From assembly GCF_009711055.1 (NCBI RefSeq), contig NZ_WMJY01000008.1, positions 64,782 to 115,589 on the forward strand: a stretch of DNA of 50,808 nt, read 5' to 3'. The first letter of the stretch is position 1. Each line of letters opens with the position of its first letter. The position numbers and the translations under genes are program-made. The DNA is from Myroides pelagicus (lineage in GTDB: Bacteria > Bacteroidota > Bacteroidia > Flavobacteriales > Flavobacteriaceae). The notes under the pieces are model-generated. The model had not been told where the DNA came from and did no database searches. It saw nothing but the letters and a program-made list of their open reading frames with translations. Below, piece by piece: positions 33,382-44,092 of this stretch.

Positions 33382-33702
33382 ATGAATGTATCTCAAATAT
33401 TTACTAAATTTAAGTTCGCAAACCTTCTAAAAAATGTATTCTTTTGGATTACTGTCTCTTTTTTAGTTTGGATAGTATTCTTTGATAGTTTTTCATTTTT
33501 TGAACATCAAACTATTAATAAAGAAATAGACAAACTTGAAGAGAGAAAACACTACTATGAAAGTGAAATCGAAAGGGATCGAAATTCTATCAAAGGACTC
33601 AAGAATGGTGATGCGACAGAGAAATATGCGAGAGAAAAATATTATATGAAACGTGCTAATGAGGATATATTTATCATTGAATTTGATACATTAGCACAAT
33701 AA
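33382..33702 (+). CDS. DivIC/FtsB-family septum formation protein
   Basis: A 106-residue bitopic division protein. One transmembrane helix (about 17-37) is followed by a coiled coil (about 45-80, KEIDKLEERKHYYESEIERDRNSIKGL) and the conserved motif EKYAREKYYMKRANEDIFIIEF, the family's C-terminal signature. It would join the FtsQ/FtsL division complex. The udk-divIC-mutAB order is typical of flavobacteria, with no functional link known. Confidence 0.9.
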   Translation: MNVSQIFTKFKFANLLKNVFFWITVSFLVWIVFFDSFSFFEHQTINKEIDKLEERKHYYESEIERDRNSIKGLKNGDATEKYAREKYYMKRANEDIFIIEFDTLAQ

Positions 33703-33719
33703 TAAATCTACCAAAAACT

Positions 33720-35087
33720 ATGAATAATCAACTATTTGAAGAATTTAACCAAGTATCTTCAAAAGAGTGGAAAAACAAAATTCAATACGAACTAAAAGGT
33801 GCTGATTACAATGAGACACTGATTTGGGAAAGTCTTGATGGCATTAAAGTACGACCTTTCTATCACTCAGATACAGATAAGATAGTCCTACCTATCGACA
33901 CCCAAGCTACTAATTTTCAAATTGTACAGCGCATCTACGTTCACGACGTGAAACGTTCTGTTGAAAAAGCAATTGACTCTTTAAATCGAGGTGCTAATAC
34001 AATCTATTTTACCATAGAAAAGGAAAAGTTAGATTGTAAGGAATTACTTACCCCATTACCCAAAAAAACAACCTATTTCTTTAACTTTGGATTCTTAGAT
34101 ACTACTTATCTAAAGGAATTAGCAAATTGGGCTACAAATAACCAATATACAATACATATTTTATTAGACCCTATTCATCAATTAGAAACAGATGGTAATT
34201 GGTTTATAAATCTTAATGAGGACTTCAAGCAAGTTACTAACTCCTTAAGTTCCAATACAAATATTCTTATCAATACAACTACCTATCAAAATGGGGGAGC
34301 TAATATGATACAACAAGTAGCTTATGCTCTAGCTCACGTGAACGAATATTTAAACCGTATTGACCAGTTAGGTAAAACCATATTCATAGAAGTTGCAGTT
34401 GGTACAAATTACTTTTTTGAAATTGCAAAAATTAGAGCAATACGCATGCTGTTTGACACTTTGATAAAAGAATATACAACAGAATTAGACGTAAAAATAA
34501 TCGCTAGGCCTACCAAACGCAATAAAACTCTTTATGATTACAATGTAAATATGCTTCGTACTACTACAGAGTGTATGAGTGCTATATTGGGAGGAGCTGA
34601 TTTTGTAAGCAATCTAGCTTACGACAGCATTTACCACAAAGAAAATGAGTTTGGTGATCGTATAGCGAGAAATCAACTACTTATTCTAAAAAGAGAAAGT
34701 TATTTCGATGCAGTGAATAACCCTGCAGAAGGGGCTTACTATATCGAAAACCTGACAGTTCAAATTGCAGAAAAAGCACTTGAAATCTTTAAGAAGATAG
34801 AGACAGCTGATGGATTAATCACTTCTTTAATAGAAGGGACGATACAGCGTAAAATTGCTCAAAGCGATGCTAAAGAACAAGCACTTTTCTATTCTGGAGA
34901 AGAAGTACTATTAGGAACTAATAAATATCCTAATCCACAAGACATGATGAGTCATGACTTGGAGCTATACCCTTTCGTAAAACAAAATCCGAGAAAGACA
35001 CTAATTGTTCCAATCATAGAACGCCGATTGGCCGAAAAATACGAACAAGATAGACTAGCTAAGGAAGAATCAACTAAATCGGAGTAA
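33720..35087 (+). CDS. mutA: Methylmalonyl-CoA mutase, small (beta) subunit
   Basis: A 455-residue partner of the catalytic MutB. It resembles a mutase TIM-barrel ([58 protein letters not shown]) but lacks a C-terminal cobalamin domain. In other organisms the small subunit is catalytically inactive but needed for the heterodimer. It is shorter than actinobacterial MutA (about 600), as is usual in Bacteroidota. Its stop lies 1 nt before mutB. Confidence 0.92.
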   Translation: MNNQLFEEFNQVSSKEWKNKIQYELKGADYNETLIWESLDGIKVRPFYHSDTDKIVLPIDTQATNFQIVQRIYVHDVKRSVEKAIDSLNRGANTIYFTIEKEKLDCKELLTPLPKKTTYFFNFGFLDTTYLKELANWATNNQYTIHILLDPIHQLETDGNWFINLNEDFKQVTNSLSSNTNILINTTTYQNGGANMIQQVAYALAHVNEYLNRIDQLGKTIFIEVAVGTNYFFEIAKIRAIRMLFDTLIKEYTTELDVKIIARPTKRNKTLYDYNVNMLRTTTECMSAILGGADFVSNLAYDSIYHKENEFGDRIARNQLLILKRESYFDAVNNPAEGAYYIENLTVQIAEKALEIFKKIETADGLITSLIEGTIQRKIAQSDAKEQALFYSGEEVLLGTNKYPNPQDMMSHDLELYPFVKQNPRKTLIVPIIERRLAEKYEQDRLAKEESTKSE

Positions 35088-35088
35088 T

Positions 35089-37215
35089 ATGAAAAGAAAG
35101 GACATACAACACTTGTCTATTAATACCACTAAAACAAGAACGGCAAGCGAAGCATCAGACTTCACAACTGCTGAAGGTATTAAAATAAACAAGACTTATA
35201 GTTTCAACGATATTGAAACTCTAGAACATATTGGATTTGCAGCTGGTTTTACACCTAACCTTAGAGGTCCCTATACCACAATGTACGTTAAGCGTCCCTG
35301 GACGATTAGACAATATGCAGGCTTTTCGACAGCCGAAGAAAGTAATGCTTTTTATAAACGAAACCTTGCAGCAGGTCAAAAAGGACTATCAGTAGCTTTT
35401 GATTTAGCTACTCATCGTGGTTATGACTCAGATCATGAAAGAGTAGTCGGTGATGTTGGTAAAGCTGGAGTTGCTATCGATAGTGTAGAAGATATGAAGA
35501 TCTTATTTGATCAAATTCCATTAGGAGAAATGTCAGTTTCCATGACGATGAATGGGGCTGTATTACCTATTATGGCTTTCTATATTGTTGCTGCAATGGA
35601 ACAAGGGGTTGATCAAAAACTACTATCAGGTACTATTCAAAACGATATCTTGAAAGAATTTATGGTGCGTAATACCTATATTTACCCACCTACTCCATCA
35701 ATGAAAATCATTGCAGATATATTTGAATACACTAGTAATAATATGCCTAAGTTCAACTCTATATCAATTTCTGGATATCACATGCAGGAGGCTGGGGCAA
35801 CAGCAGATATTGAATTAGCTTATACATTAGCCGATGGTTTAGAATATATCCGTACTGGATTAAATGCAGGAATGAAAATCGATGATTTTGCACCTCGTCT
35901 ATCTTTCTTTTGGGCTATAGGAATGAACCATTTCATGGAAATTGCCAAAATGCGAGCGGGACGTATGTTATGGGCTAAATTATTGAAACAATTCAACCCA
36001 CAATCAGAAAAATCACTTGCTTTACGTACCCATTGTCAAACATCTGGTTGGAGTTTAACAGAGCAAGATCCTTTTAATAACGTAGCACGTACAGTTATCG
36101 AAGCGGCAGCGGCAGCATTTGGAGGAACACAATCACTACATACCAATGCTTTAGATGAAGCGATTGCCTTACCTACAGATTTCTCTGCGCGAATAGCTCG
36201 AAATACACAAATCTTCTTACAACAAGAAACCAAGATTTGTAAAACCGTGGATCCTTGGGCAGGTAGTTTCTATGTAGAAAGTCTAACAAACGAAATTGCC
36301 GATAAAGCTTGGGAGTTGATTCAAGAAGTAGAAGAACTAGGAGGTATGACAAAAGCTATTGAAGCTGGAATACCTAAACTTCGCATTGAAGAAGCAGCTG
36401 CACGTAAGCAGGCTCGTATAGATAGTGGACAAGATATCATCGTAGGTGTAAACAAATATCGTTTAGCTAAAGAGGATCCTTTACATATCTTAGAAGTAGA
36501 TAATCAAACTGTTAGAAAAGCACAAATTGACCGTTTAAATCACATTAAGGCGACTCGAGACAATACCAAGGTAAAAGATGCCCTAGAAGCACTTAGTCAA
36601 GCTGCTCAAACTGGCAAAGGAAATTTATTAGCATTAGCTATTGAAGCGGCCAAACTTAGAGCAACACTTGGAGAAATAAGTGATGCATTAGAAAGTATCT
36701 TTGGTAGATTTAAAGCACAAATTCAATCCGTTAGTGGTGTGTATAGTAAAGAAATAAAAAATGACGAAAGCTTTTTACAAGCAAAAGCTCTTGCTGATAA
36801 GTTTGCAGAAATCGAAGGAAGAAGACCACGTATCATGATTGCCAAAATGGGACAAGATGGTCATGACCGTGGAGCAAAAGTAGTTGCTACCGGGTATGCC
36901 GATGTAGGTTTTGACGTAGATATTGGCCCCCTTTTCCAAACACCTGCAGAAGCAGCCAAACAAGCTGTTGAAAATGACGTTCACGCTCTTGGCGTTTCTT
37001 CTCTTGCCGCAGGTCATAAGACGCTAGTTCCACAAGTAATCGAAGAACTTAAGAAGTACGGAAGAGAAGATATAATGGTTATTGTTGGAGGAGTTATTCC
37101 CGCACAAGATTACGACTTTCTTTATGAGTCTGGTGCTGTTGCTGTCTTTGGACCTGGCACTAAAATTAGTGATGCTGCTAGCACCATGTTAAAAATATTA
37201 TTAAACGAAGAATAA
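35089..37215 (+). CDS. mutB: Methylmalonyl-CoA mutase, large (alpha) subunit
   Basis: This adenosylcobalamin-dependent enzyme interconverts (R)-methylmalonyl-CoA and succinyl-CoA, linking propionate to the TCA cycle. The 708-residue protein has the CoA-binding barrel ([58 protein letters not shown]) and a C-terminal B12 domain. That domain has the cobalamin His in [13 protein letters not shown] (about 586-598) and GGVIPAQDY. No epimerase or MeaB chaperone gene is adjacent. Confidence 0.97.
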   Translation: MKRKDIQHLSINTTKTRTASEASDFTTAEGIKINKTYSFNDIETLEHIGFAAGFTPNLRGPYTTMYVKRPWTIRQYAGFSTAEESNAFYKRNLAAGQKGLSVAFDLATHRGYDSDHERVVGDVGKAGVAIDSVEDMKILFDQIPLGEMSVSMTMNGAVLPIMAFYIVAAMEQGVDQKLLSGTIQNDILKEFMVRNTYIYPPTPSMKIIADIFEYTSNNMPKFNSISISGYHMQEAGATADIELAYTLADGLEYIRTGLNAGMKIDDFAPRLSFFWAIGMNHFMEIAKMRAGRMLWAKLLKQFNPQSEKSLALRTHCQTSGWSLTEQDPFNNVARTVIEAAAAAFGGTQSLHTNALDEAIALPTDFSARIARNTQIFLQQETKICKTVDPWAGSFYVESLTNEIADKAWELIQEVEELGGMTKAIEAGIPKLRIEEAAARKQARIDSGQDIIVGVNKYRLAKEDPLHILEVDNQTVRKAQIDRLNHIKATRDNTKVKDALEALSQAAQTGKGNLLALAIEAAKLRATLGEISDALESIFGRFKAQIQSVSGVYSKEIKNDESFLQAKALADKFAEIEGRRPRIMIAKMGQDGHDRGAKVVATGYADVGFDVDIGPLFQTPAEAAKQAVENDVHALGVSSLAAGHKTLVPQVIEELKKYGREDIMVIVGGVIPAQDYDFLYESGAVAVFGPGTKISDAASTMLKILLNEE

Positions 37216-37220
37216 AAAAC

Positions 37221-37252
37221 AAAAGCGATTACATTAACATGTAATCGCTTTT
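37221..37252 (+). terminator. Terminator after mutB
   Basis: AAAAGCGATTACA (37221-37233) pairs perfectly with TGTAATCGCTTTT (37240-37252), closing the udk-divIC-mutAB operon. Confidence 0.85.
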
Positions 37253-37426
37253 TCTTTTAAACAGTAATTTCTTTTCTTGTATGTTAAAATCAAATATAAA
37301 CCTTTGATATAATACTATACAAACATTAGGCCAAGATTACTATTGCATTTTATTTTTTTACAAAAAAACTCATTATCCATAAAAACATTCCTTCCTATAG
37401 GCTAAAAGTATATTTTTTAGAAGATA

Positions 37427-38020
37427 TTAAAACAAATGTTGAAAAGTATCAACAACGTTATATTGATACAAAATATAGATTAACACACCAGCAACAGCTA
37501 CACTTAGAAAACGAAGAATATTAAGTGTAAACATAAAATCTTCTTTATTTAAACTATTCCTAAACGTAAAAACGCTCGGTTTTGTTTTATAATATACCAC
37601 TTTATACTCAGTACCAATATCTTCCAACCCTCTTTTTTGACTAGTACTAGTAGGGTCATCAGCAAGAGCTTTATCTTTTGATTTTTTCAAGTTGTACTCT
37701 CGTGGTATCCCTTGAATAGTCTCTCCTTCATTAGTTACAAATTCCATAACAACATAATCTTTTCTAGCATGAGATCGTCTACTGCTCGCAACTGTCGTAT
37801 CAAATCGAGAAGCAATTTGGTGTTTAATTACTTTTCCTTTGACTACTATACCATTTCGAATAAGTCTTTCTGTCCAGATTATATTTCTCCAAATAGCTAA
37901 AAAGATAAATACAACTGGTAAAAACATTAAATACATCAATTCATTAGCAACTGCTAACAGAGAAATACCTATAGCAAGTAAAGCTATTGGGTAATATAAT
38001 TTGTTTAAAATTTTATACAT
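37427..38020 (-). CDS. Membrane protein, DUF3592-like
   Basis: A 197-residue inner-membrane protein. Two N-terminal hydrophobic helices (about 9-45) and one or two C-terminal helices (about 166-188) flank a soluble beta-rich domain (about 58-150, GIVVKGKVIKHQ ... YKVVYYKTKPSVFTFRN). That is the arrangement and motif style of DUF3592 proteins, whose function is unknown. No promoter or terminator was recognised. The converging neighbour mutB ends at its own terminator. Confidence 0.65.
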   Translation of the reverse strand: MYKILNKLYYPIALLAIGISLLAVANELMYLMFLPVVFIFLAIWRNIIWTERLIRNGIVVKGKVIKHQIASRFDTTVASSRRSHARKDYVVMEFVTNEGETIQGIPREYNLKKSKDKALADDPTSTSQKRGLEDIGTEYKVVYYKTKPSVFTFRNSLNKEDFMFTLNILRFLSVAVAGVLIYILYQYNVVDTFQHLF

Positions 38021-38177
38021 ACTTCTATTATTAAATACTTCTACAATGTAATTAACTTTTTGATAAAATAAAATAGTCTAAATCAGATATATTACAATTT
38101 TTATCTCTTTTTACAAGAAAAACCTCTTACTTTTAGTAAGAAGAACAACTAACTACTTAATGCTAAAAAAAATAGAG

Positions 38178-38185
38178 TAACTTTG
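38178..38185 (+). promoter_or_regulatory. -7 box of the DEAD-box helicase gene
   Basis: TAACTTTG, 21 nt before ATG 38207; it overlaps a TTG that would otherwise give an 8-residue extension. Confidence 0.5.
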
Positions 38186-38206
38186 TGCAAAATAGATTAT
38201 AGACAA

Positions 38207-39457
38207 ATGACTTTCGAGAATTTACAGTTAAACAAGAATATTTTACGTGCCATTGAAGAACTGGGATATGAATCTCCTACACCAATACAAGAAAAAGTAA
38301 TTCCTCTTGTATTAGCTGAAAAAGACATCATTGGCTGTGCCCAAACAGGTACGGGAAAAACAGCTGCTTTTGCTATGCCTATTATCCACTATCTTCATAA
38401 AATTGGCAATACAAAAAAAGCAAAAAAAGCAAAAGTATTAGTTATAACACCAACTCGTGAATTAGCTGGACAAATAGCTGATAACTTCACTGCATATGCT
38501 AAATATACAAATGTAACACAAGTGACTATTTATGGGGGTATGTCTGTCAAACCGCAAATTGAGCAGTTACAAAAAGGAGCTGATGTCATCATTGGTACAC
38601 CAGGTCGCCTATTAGATCTTTATAAACAAAAACACCTAGACCTGGATAGCTTGCATTACTTAGTTATTGACGAAGCAGATTTAATGCTAGACATGGGATT
38701 TATAGACGATGTAAAGAAATTAATCCAGCTTACTCCATCTAATAGACAAACACTGTTGTTTTCAGCTACAATGCCTCTACCTATTAGAGAATTAGCGCAT
38801 GAATTCTTACAAAAACCCGAATATGTTGCTGTAGATGCTATTTCATCAAGTGCAAAAACGGTTAAACAACAAGTGTATTTCGTAGAAAAATCGGATAAGA
38901 AAAAACTACTATACCACATCATTAGAAATCAAAAGCTAACAGATGTATTAGTTTTTACACGTACTAAAACAGGAGCTGATAGTGTAGTTGAATCACTTAA
39001 AAAGAATGGTGTCAATGCTGAATCTTTTCATGGTGATAAATCACAAACAGCTAGACAGGAAGCTTTAAATAGCTTTAAGAATAAAGAAACAAAGGTTTTA
39101 GTAGCTACGGATATTGCTGCTAGAGGAATTGATATTGATTCTTTACCCGTAGTCATTAACTATGACTTGCCTAATATTCCCGAAACTTTTGTACACCGTA
39201 TTGGGCGTACTGGTAGAGCAGGTAATGAAGGTATTGCTATCTCTTTTTGTGATAAATCCGAAAAGACATATTGGGAGGCTATCGTCAAATTTACACGAAC
39301 TCAACCTAAGGTAGTACAAGACCACCCATACCCTTGGAAAGAAAACGAAAGTAAGAGAGGTAATTCCTCTAGTGAACAACCTAAAAAAGACTATCGAAAC
39401 AAAAATAAATCTAGAAAATCAGAAGCTTCTAAAAAGAAGAAAAAGCGTTGGTATTAA
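38207..39457 (+). CDS. DEAD-box ATP-dependent RNA helicase
   Basis: A 416-residue RNA helicase of the RhlE/CsdA type. All family motifs are visible: Q motif (YESPTPIQEKVIP), I AQTGTGKT, Ia PTRELA, Ib TPGRLLD, II VIDEAD, III SAT, IV LVFTRTKT, V ATDIAARGIDI and VI HRIGRTGRAG. A basic, Lys/Arg/Ser-rich tail of about 45 residues (RNKNKSRKSEASKKKKKRW) probably binds RNA. Such helicases act in ribosome assembly and cold growth. The SanA-like gene follows 39 nt later, perhaps on the same transcript. Confidence 0.95.
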   Translation: MTFENLQLNKNILRAIEELGYESPTPIQEKVIPLVLAEKDIIGCAQTGTGKTAAFAMPIIHYLHKIGNTKKAKKAKVLVITPTRELAGQIADNFTAYAKYTNVTQVTIYGGMSVKPQIEQLQKGADVIIGTPGRLLDLYKQKHLDLDSLHYLVIDEADLMLDMGFIDDVKKLIQLTPSNRQTLLFSATMPLPIRELAHEFLQKPEYVAVDAISSSAKTVKQQVYFVEKSDKKKLLYHIIRNQKLTDVLVFTRTKTGADSVVESLKKNGVNAESFHGDKSQTARQEALNSFKNKETKVLVATDIAARGIDIDSLPVVINYDLPNIPETFVHRIGRTGRAGNEGIAISFCDKSEKTYWEAIVKFTRTQPKVVQDHPYPWKENESKRGNSSSEQPKKDYRNKNKSRKSEASKKKKKRWY

Positions 39458-39496
39458 GTTTAATCCATAGCTATTCATCTATAACTAACCTGTAGT

Positions 39497-40168
39497 ATGA
39501 AAAAATTTATAAAGCGTAGTTTGCTTATTTTTTTAGTTCTTATCGCTTTTACTTATATCTGTAATAGCTATGTATCTCATACATCAAAGGACAACCTATA
39601 TTCGTCTGTAGAACTAATTCCATATAATAAAGTGGCTTTAGTACTTGGTACAGCAAAATATTTAAAAGGAGGGTATCCTAACTATTATTTTACATATAGA
39701 ATAGACGCTGTTACGGAACTCTATAAAGCAGGTAAAATAGAATATATCTTAGTGAGTGGAGACAACAGTCGTATGGATTACAATGAGCCAATTGACATGA
39801 GAGAAGCTTTGATTGAAAGAGGCGTACCAGCCGATAAGATATACATGGATTTTGCAGGACTAAGAACATTAGATTCGGTTTATAGAACACACACAATATT
39901 CGATCAAAGCACTTTTACAATTGTCTCACAACCTTTTCACAATGAAAGAGCTGTATTTATTGCAAAATACCTTGGATTAAATGCCATAGCTTATAATGCA
40001 AAAGACGTGAACAAAAAAATGGGGTTTAAAACAAACCTAAGAGAAAAGTTTGCAAGAGTAAAAGTAATAGTAGATAGATTGTTTCATGTAAAACCCAAAT
40101 ATTTAGGGGACAAAATAATTATTGGTGTTGATCCAATTGTAGAGCCCCAAGTAACAAATAAGAAATAA
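39497..40168 (+). CDS. SanA/YdcF-like DUF218 protein
   Basis: A 223-residue protein anchored by one N-terminal transmembrane helix (about 8-26), with a DUF218 domain facing the periplasm. Typical segments are VALVLGTAKY (about 47-56), ILVSGDNS (about 84-91), MREALIERGVPADKIYMDFAGLRTLDSV, and TIVSQPFHNERAVFIAKYLG. In E. coli SanA is linked to envelope barrier function and vancomycin exclusion at high temperature; the biochemical activity is unknown. It shares its terminator with the converging feoB. Confidence 0.9.
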   Translation: MKKFIKRSLLIFLVLIAFTYICNSYVSHTSKDNLYSSVELIPYNKVALVLGTAKYLKGGYPNYYFTYRIDAVTELYKAGKIEYILVSGDNSRMDYNEPIDMREALIERGVPADKIYMDFAGLRTLDSVYRTHTIFDQSTFTIVSQPFHNERAVFIAKYLGLNAIAYNAKDVNKKMGFKTNLREKFARVKVIVDRLFHVKPKYLGDKIIIGVDPIVEPQVTNKK

Positions 40169-40203
40169 AAAAATCCAGTGAGAAGTATCACTGGATTTTT
40201 TTA
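40167..40203. terminator. Bidirectional terminator between sanA-like gene and feoB
   Basis: AAAAAATCCAGTGA pairs with TCACTGGATTTTTT around a 6-nt loop; it overlaps the feoB stop codon. Confidence 0.85.
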
Positions 40204-42378
40204 TGTAAACATATACCAAAGTCTAGTAACGAGAAAGCACACAATCACTCCAAATACAACAGGAAGTAACGAAGCTATTGTCGTCCACTTAGCACTATTT
40301 GTTTCTTTATATATTGTATAAATAGTCGTACTACAAGGGTTGTGAAGTAAACTAAAGAGCATTAAATTAATTCCTGTCAGCGTAGTCCAACCTGCTTGAT
40401 ATAGTATTGTAGCAATCTCTCCATCAGATACTTCAAACATAACCCCAGCTCCTTCACCAAGTGAAGCATCTCCTAAAACCATCGCTGTCAACATCAATAC
40501 CGTTGGTATCACAATCTCATTAGCAGGAATAGCAACAATATAAGCTACTAATATCACTCCATTTAACCCGATAAGAATACCTATTGGATCTAAAGCGTCT
40601 ATCATCCAAAGCGCAATACTTTTATCGCCAATCAATACATTACTGATTAACCAAATAACTGCCCCTGCAGGTGCTGCAAATACTATAGCTCGCCACAACA
40701 CAATTAATGTTCGATCAATAATGGAGGTATATATAGTCTGTAAGACACGTGGTGGTCTATACGGAGGTAATTCTAAGGTAAAGAAAGACGACTCGCCCTT
40801 CAACAGTGTCTTTGACAATAGCCAAGAAGTAAAAAAAGTAAAACTTATACCTAATAAAACAATACCAACTACTGCTAATGTAGATATTGTACCTGCCAAT
40901 TGATTAGGTACTAATACACCAACAAAAATAGATGCCATTAATATCTGAGTAGGCCAACGACCATTACACAATGAAAAATTGTTAGTAATAATAGCGATTA
41001 ACTTTTCTCTTGGACTATTAATAATTCGCGTCGCTACAACTCCTGCAGCATTACAACCAAACCCCATACTCATTGTCAATGCTTGTTTTCCGTGTGCTCC
41101 TGCCCCTTTAAACAAACGATCAAGATTAAAAGCTACTCTTGGTAGATAACCAAAATCTTCTAACAAAGTGAACAAAGGGAAAAATATAGCCATCGGCGGC
41201 AACATCACGGCAATTACCCATGCTGTAGCTAAATAAACACCATCTATTAAAAAACCTGATAGCCACCAAGGAAATTTTAATTGTATAGCTCCTTCCTTTA
41301 AAAACGGATACAATTGATCTAACAATAAGTTTGACAATGCACTTGATGGATAATTAGAACCTATAATTGTCAACCACAATACTCCTCCTAATAACAACAG
41401 CATGATAGGAAAACCAAATGTCCTACTTGTGACTAACTTATCTATTGTACGATCAATACGAAAAGCTCTTTGCCCTGCATCTACTTTCACAGTACTCTTA
41501 ACTGTCTTTGTCACTTGTCCAAATATAGCTCCTGCCACATTATCTGCGTAATCCAAACCTAATTTGTCGTGGTATTTAGCCGCCTTAACCAAAATAGGCG
41601 CTATCTCTTCCTTGGTTATTTTATCTGATAGTATACCACTTATTAGTGCATCTTCTATACTTTCATCTCTTTGGATTAATCGCATTGATATCCAAGACAC
41701 ACTCGGAAGCTCAGCATCTATTGCCAATAATTCTTGAGATAATTCACTTACTGCTCTTCTCGATTCTCCAGAAATACCGCTAATTGTTTTTTGTTCAGGA
41801 ACATACTTACCTGTAGCTACTTCGTCAATTGCTAAAAGCAATTCCCCTATTCCTTCTTTTCGTCGAGCCGAAGTTGGTATTACAGGAACCCCTAAATCAC
41901 GGGATAATCCTCGCACATCTATCTCTACACCATGGCGACTTGCTTCATCCATTAAATTTAAGCACACAACTACTTTGTTAGTAATCTCCTGTATTTGTAC
42001 TACTAAACTTAAATGGCGTTCTAAACGACCAGCATCTACAACTACTACAGTCACATCAGGTTTTCCAAATAAAATATAATCTCTAGCTACCTCTTCATCT
42101 TCTGAGGTAGACATCAAAGAATACGTCCCAGGTAAATCAATTAATTTATATTTATTATCCTTATATTGAAAGCTTCCTTCAGCTCTAGTTACAGTCTTTC
42201 CTGGCCAATTACCCGTATGTTGCTTCAGACCCGTTAGTGCATTAAATATGGTACTTTTTCCTGTGTTGGGGTTTCCAGCCAAGGCTATAGCGTAATCATA
42301 TTTACTAGACACCTCTCCAAGTTTTTTTAGCGTAGTGGCTCCATTCAAATCACATATTTCACATGCTGATTTTGACAT
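40201..42378 (-). CDS. feoB: Ferrous iron transporter FeoB
   Basis: FeoB is the inner-membrane Fe(II) importer with an N-terminal G protein. The 725-residue protein has G1 GNPNTGKSTIFN (about 37-48), G3 DLPGTYSL, G4 NLMD, then a helical linker and a membrane domain of eight or more helices. Those helices carry paired gate motifs with conserved cysteines (GFGCNAAG, NFSLCNGRWP) and a C-terminal HNPCSTTIYTIYKE. ATG 42378 is preferred because GGAGAA lies just upstream; an upstream TTG overlaps feoA. An N-terminal CEIC motif may bind metal. It is 22 nt downstream of feoA. Confidence 0.96.
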   Translation of the reverse strand: MSKSACEICDLNGATTLKKLGEVSSKYDYAIALAGNPNTGKSTIFNALTGLKQHTGNWPGKTVTRAEGSFQYKDNKYKLIDLPGTYSLMSTSEDEEVARDYILFGKPDVTVVVVDAGRLERHLSLVVQIQEITNKVVVCLNLMDEASRHGVEIDVRGLSRDLGVPVIPTSARRKEGIGELLLAIDEVATGKYVPEQKTISGISGESRRAVSELSQELLAIDAELPSVSWISMRLIQRDESIEDALISGILSDKITKEEIAPILVKAAKYHDKLGLDYADNVAGAIFGQVTKTVKSTVKVDAGQRAFRIDRTIDKLVTSRTFGFPIMLLLLGGVLWLTIIGSNYPSSALSNLLLDQLYPFLKEGAIQLKFPWWLSGFLIDGVYLATAWVIAVMLPPMAIFFPLFTLLEDFGYLPRVAFNLDRLFKGAGAHGKQALTMSMGFGCNAAGVVATRIINSPREKLIAIITNNFSLCNGRWPTQILMASIFVGVLVPNQLAGTISTLAVVGIVLLGISFTFFTSWLLSKTLLKGESSFFTLELPPYRPPRVLQTIYTSIIDRTLIVLWRAIVFAAPAGAVIWLISNVLIGDKSIALWMIDALDPIGILIGLNGVILVAYIVAIPANEIVIPTVLMLTAMVLGDASLGEGAGVMFEVSDGEIATILYQAGWTTLTGINLMLFSLLHNPCSTTIYTIYKETNSAKWTTIASLLPVVFGVIVCFLVTRLWYMFT

Positions 42379-42400
42379 CTTTTTTTCTCCTCTCTTTTGC

Positions 42401-42634
42401 TTAATTATCAATCGTTATTAAGACACTATCTGCATCTTCTCTACGTAATGAAATAATCGTATTATAAATAGAATAGGCTATTGGATCTCTTAATGGGCTG
42501 ATACTATGTACGTGAATCTCAGCTCCTGGTACAAAACCTAAATCAAGAAAACGTTGATGTTTCTCTGCAGAACACCCTTTTTCTATTCCTTTAATAATCG
42601 CTCGTTTTCCTTTTTCTAAATTTGACAACCTCAT
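42401..42634 (-). CDS. feoA: Ferrous iron transport protein FeoA
   Basis: A 77-residue SH3-like cytoplasmic protein that assists FeoB. It shows the FeoA pattern LSNLEKGKRAIIKGI, RFLDLGFVPGAEIHV and DPIAYSI, then a final beta strand. It is the first gene of feoAB; the promoter and a palindromic operator lie directly upstream. Confidence 0.92.
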   Translation of the reverse strand: MRLSNLEKGKRAIIKGIEKGCSAEKHQRFLDLGFVPGAEIHVHSISPLRDPIAYSIYNTIISLRREDADSVLITIDN

Positions 42635-42654
42635 TTACTCATACTTTAGATATG

Positions 42655-42684
42655 CAAAACTACAAAATTAGACACGTCTAACAA
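42655..42684 (-). promoter_or_regulatory. feoAB promoter
   Basis: On the minus strand TTG (42682-42684), a 19-nt spacer and TAGTTTTG (42655-42662), 20 nt before the feoA ATG. Confidence 0.65.
42668..42681. promoter_or_regulatory. 14-bp palindromic operator in the feoAB promoter spacer
   Basis: TTAGACACGTCTAA is a perfect dyad (TTAGAC-AC-GTCTAA) filling the space between the -33 and -7 elements, where a bound repressor would block RNA polymerase. The TTAG...CTAA ends recall DtxR/IdeR/MntR-type boxes. The regulator is not in the window. Confidence 0.5.
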
Positions 42685-43466
42685 TTATTTTAGCATCAAA
42701 ATAATTTATATAAATATATTCTAAACTAATACACTATGCTAGTTCAGTTATATTCTCAAAAAAATGAACCCCATATAAAGAACATCAATTGAAAAATGAA
42801 TGAGAAAAGAAGTAATGTGATTATTCTACTTAGTTAATTTCTAAACATATCTATGTATTAGTATCATACTTATATATTAGTAGCGATCAGAATAGCTTTT
42901 CAAAAAAACATAAATAATCAACGATATGTTCTCTATGAATAATAACTATATATAATTGAGTTGGGGAACTTCCTATCATTACAGGAAGTAGAAACCTATT
43001 TGCACCACACATTTCAAATAAAAAGCCAAGGAGACTGCCTAAAGTTTTTAAGTCGTATTTTTTTATATTCCAATTGAAAAACAACCTGGCGTACTTAGAA
43101 TGACAATCTCCTTATATCCTTCCTTTTACCATGCTTTGTTGACCTTTGGTTGCAGAATACATGCACTTTCCTTGCCAAGAAGAGCCTTCTGGGCTACTAA
43201 ACTGCACCTATTCTGCACGTATAGCTATAGCTTGGCAACAAATGCTGTATTATAAACAGTTCTATGAGTTAAAATAAGTTGTTGGGGTTTACAAACATTC
43301 TGTTTTTTTATTTAGTTTCCTAGAAATGCTAATATCTACTTATCATATACCAAGCGAGGATTCAGTATTTCTAATAGACAAAACAAGTTATTACACAATA
43401 AAAAGAGTAATCAATAAAAAATACTAATTGCCATTATTATCTAATAATATCATTTAAAACAAATAA
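42685..43466. other. Long non-coding stretch holding repeat copy C
   Basis: About 780 bp between feoA and recR with no supported gene. It holds dispersed repeat copy C (43143-43243). A 65-codon minus-strand frame (42887-43084) lacks any supporting signal. No RNA gene or insertion sequence was recognised. Confidence 0.6.
43143..43243 (-). repeat. Dispersed hairpin repeat, copy C
   Basis: Read on the minus strand it matches copy B at 85 of 101 positions, including GCCAAGCTATAGCTATAC, TGCAGTTTAGTAGCCCAGAA and TTCTTGGCAAGGAAAGTGCA. It keeps the inverted-repeat architecture: TGCAGAATAGGTGCA in the left arm and TGCATGTATTCTGCA in the right. Confidence 0.85.
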
Positions 43467-44087
43467 TTACACAGCTTTAAAAGCATTCTCAAATGGAACA
43501 CGATGTACTAAACTACGGCCTAAAGTAACTTCATCAGCATACTCTAATTCATCACCTACTGAAATACCTCTAGCAATGGTGGAAGTTATTATATTATAAT
43601 CCTTTATTTGCTTATAAATATAGAAATTTGTAGTATCTCCTTCCATTGTAGAACTAAGTGCGAAGATAATTTCTTTTACTTTTCCTTCTTTAACCTTCTC
43701 CACTAATGATTGGATTTTTAACTGACTAGGACCAACGCCATCAATGGGCGATATTTTCCCTCCTAGTACATGGTAAATTCCTTTAAACAATTGTGTGTTT
43801 TCAATTGCCATAACATCGCGTATATCTTCAACAACACAAATCGTCTGATGATCACGTAAAGGATTCGCACAAAGATCACATACTTCTTTATCAGAAATAT
43901 TGTGACAACTATTACAAAAAATAATCTCTGTTCGCATTTTCATCAGTGCATTTGCTAAATGCATTGTCTGCTCTTCTGGCTGCTTTAGCATATGCAGCAT
44001 TAAGCGCAGCGCTGTACGCTTACCAATACCTGGCAATTGAGACATCTCTTCAACTGCTTTCTCTAATAATTTTGAAGGAAATTCCAT
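43467..44087 (-). CDS. recR: Recombination protein RecR
   Basis: RecR works with RecO and RecF to load RecA on gapped DNA. The 206-residue protein has the N-terminal helix-hairpin-helix ([18 protein letters not shown], about 17-34), a C4 zinc finger ([16 protein letters not shown], about 57-72), a Toprim domain ([14 protein letters not shown]) and the C-terminal [22 protein letters not shown]. The -7 box ends only 5 nt before the ATG. Confidence 0.96.
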   Translation of the reverse strand: MEFPSKLLEKAVEEMSQLPGIGKRTALRLMLHMLKQPEEQTMHLANALMKMRTEIIFCNSCHNISDKEVCDLCANPLRDHQTICVVEDIRDVMAIENTQLFKGIYHVLGGKISPIDGVGPSQLKIQSLVEKVKEGKVKEIIFALSSTMEGDTTNFYIYKQIKDYNIITSTIARGISVGDELEYADEVTLGRSLVHRVPFENAFKAV

Positions 44088-44092
44088 GGTGA

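Noticed and set aside
42887..43084. A 65-codon frame between feoA and recR
   Set aside because: No promoter, no recognisable family, and in a non-coding stretch next to repeat copy C. Not enough to call a gene or an IS remnant.
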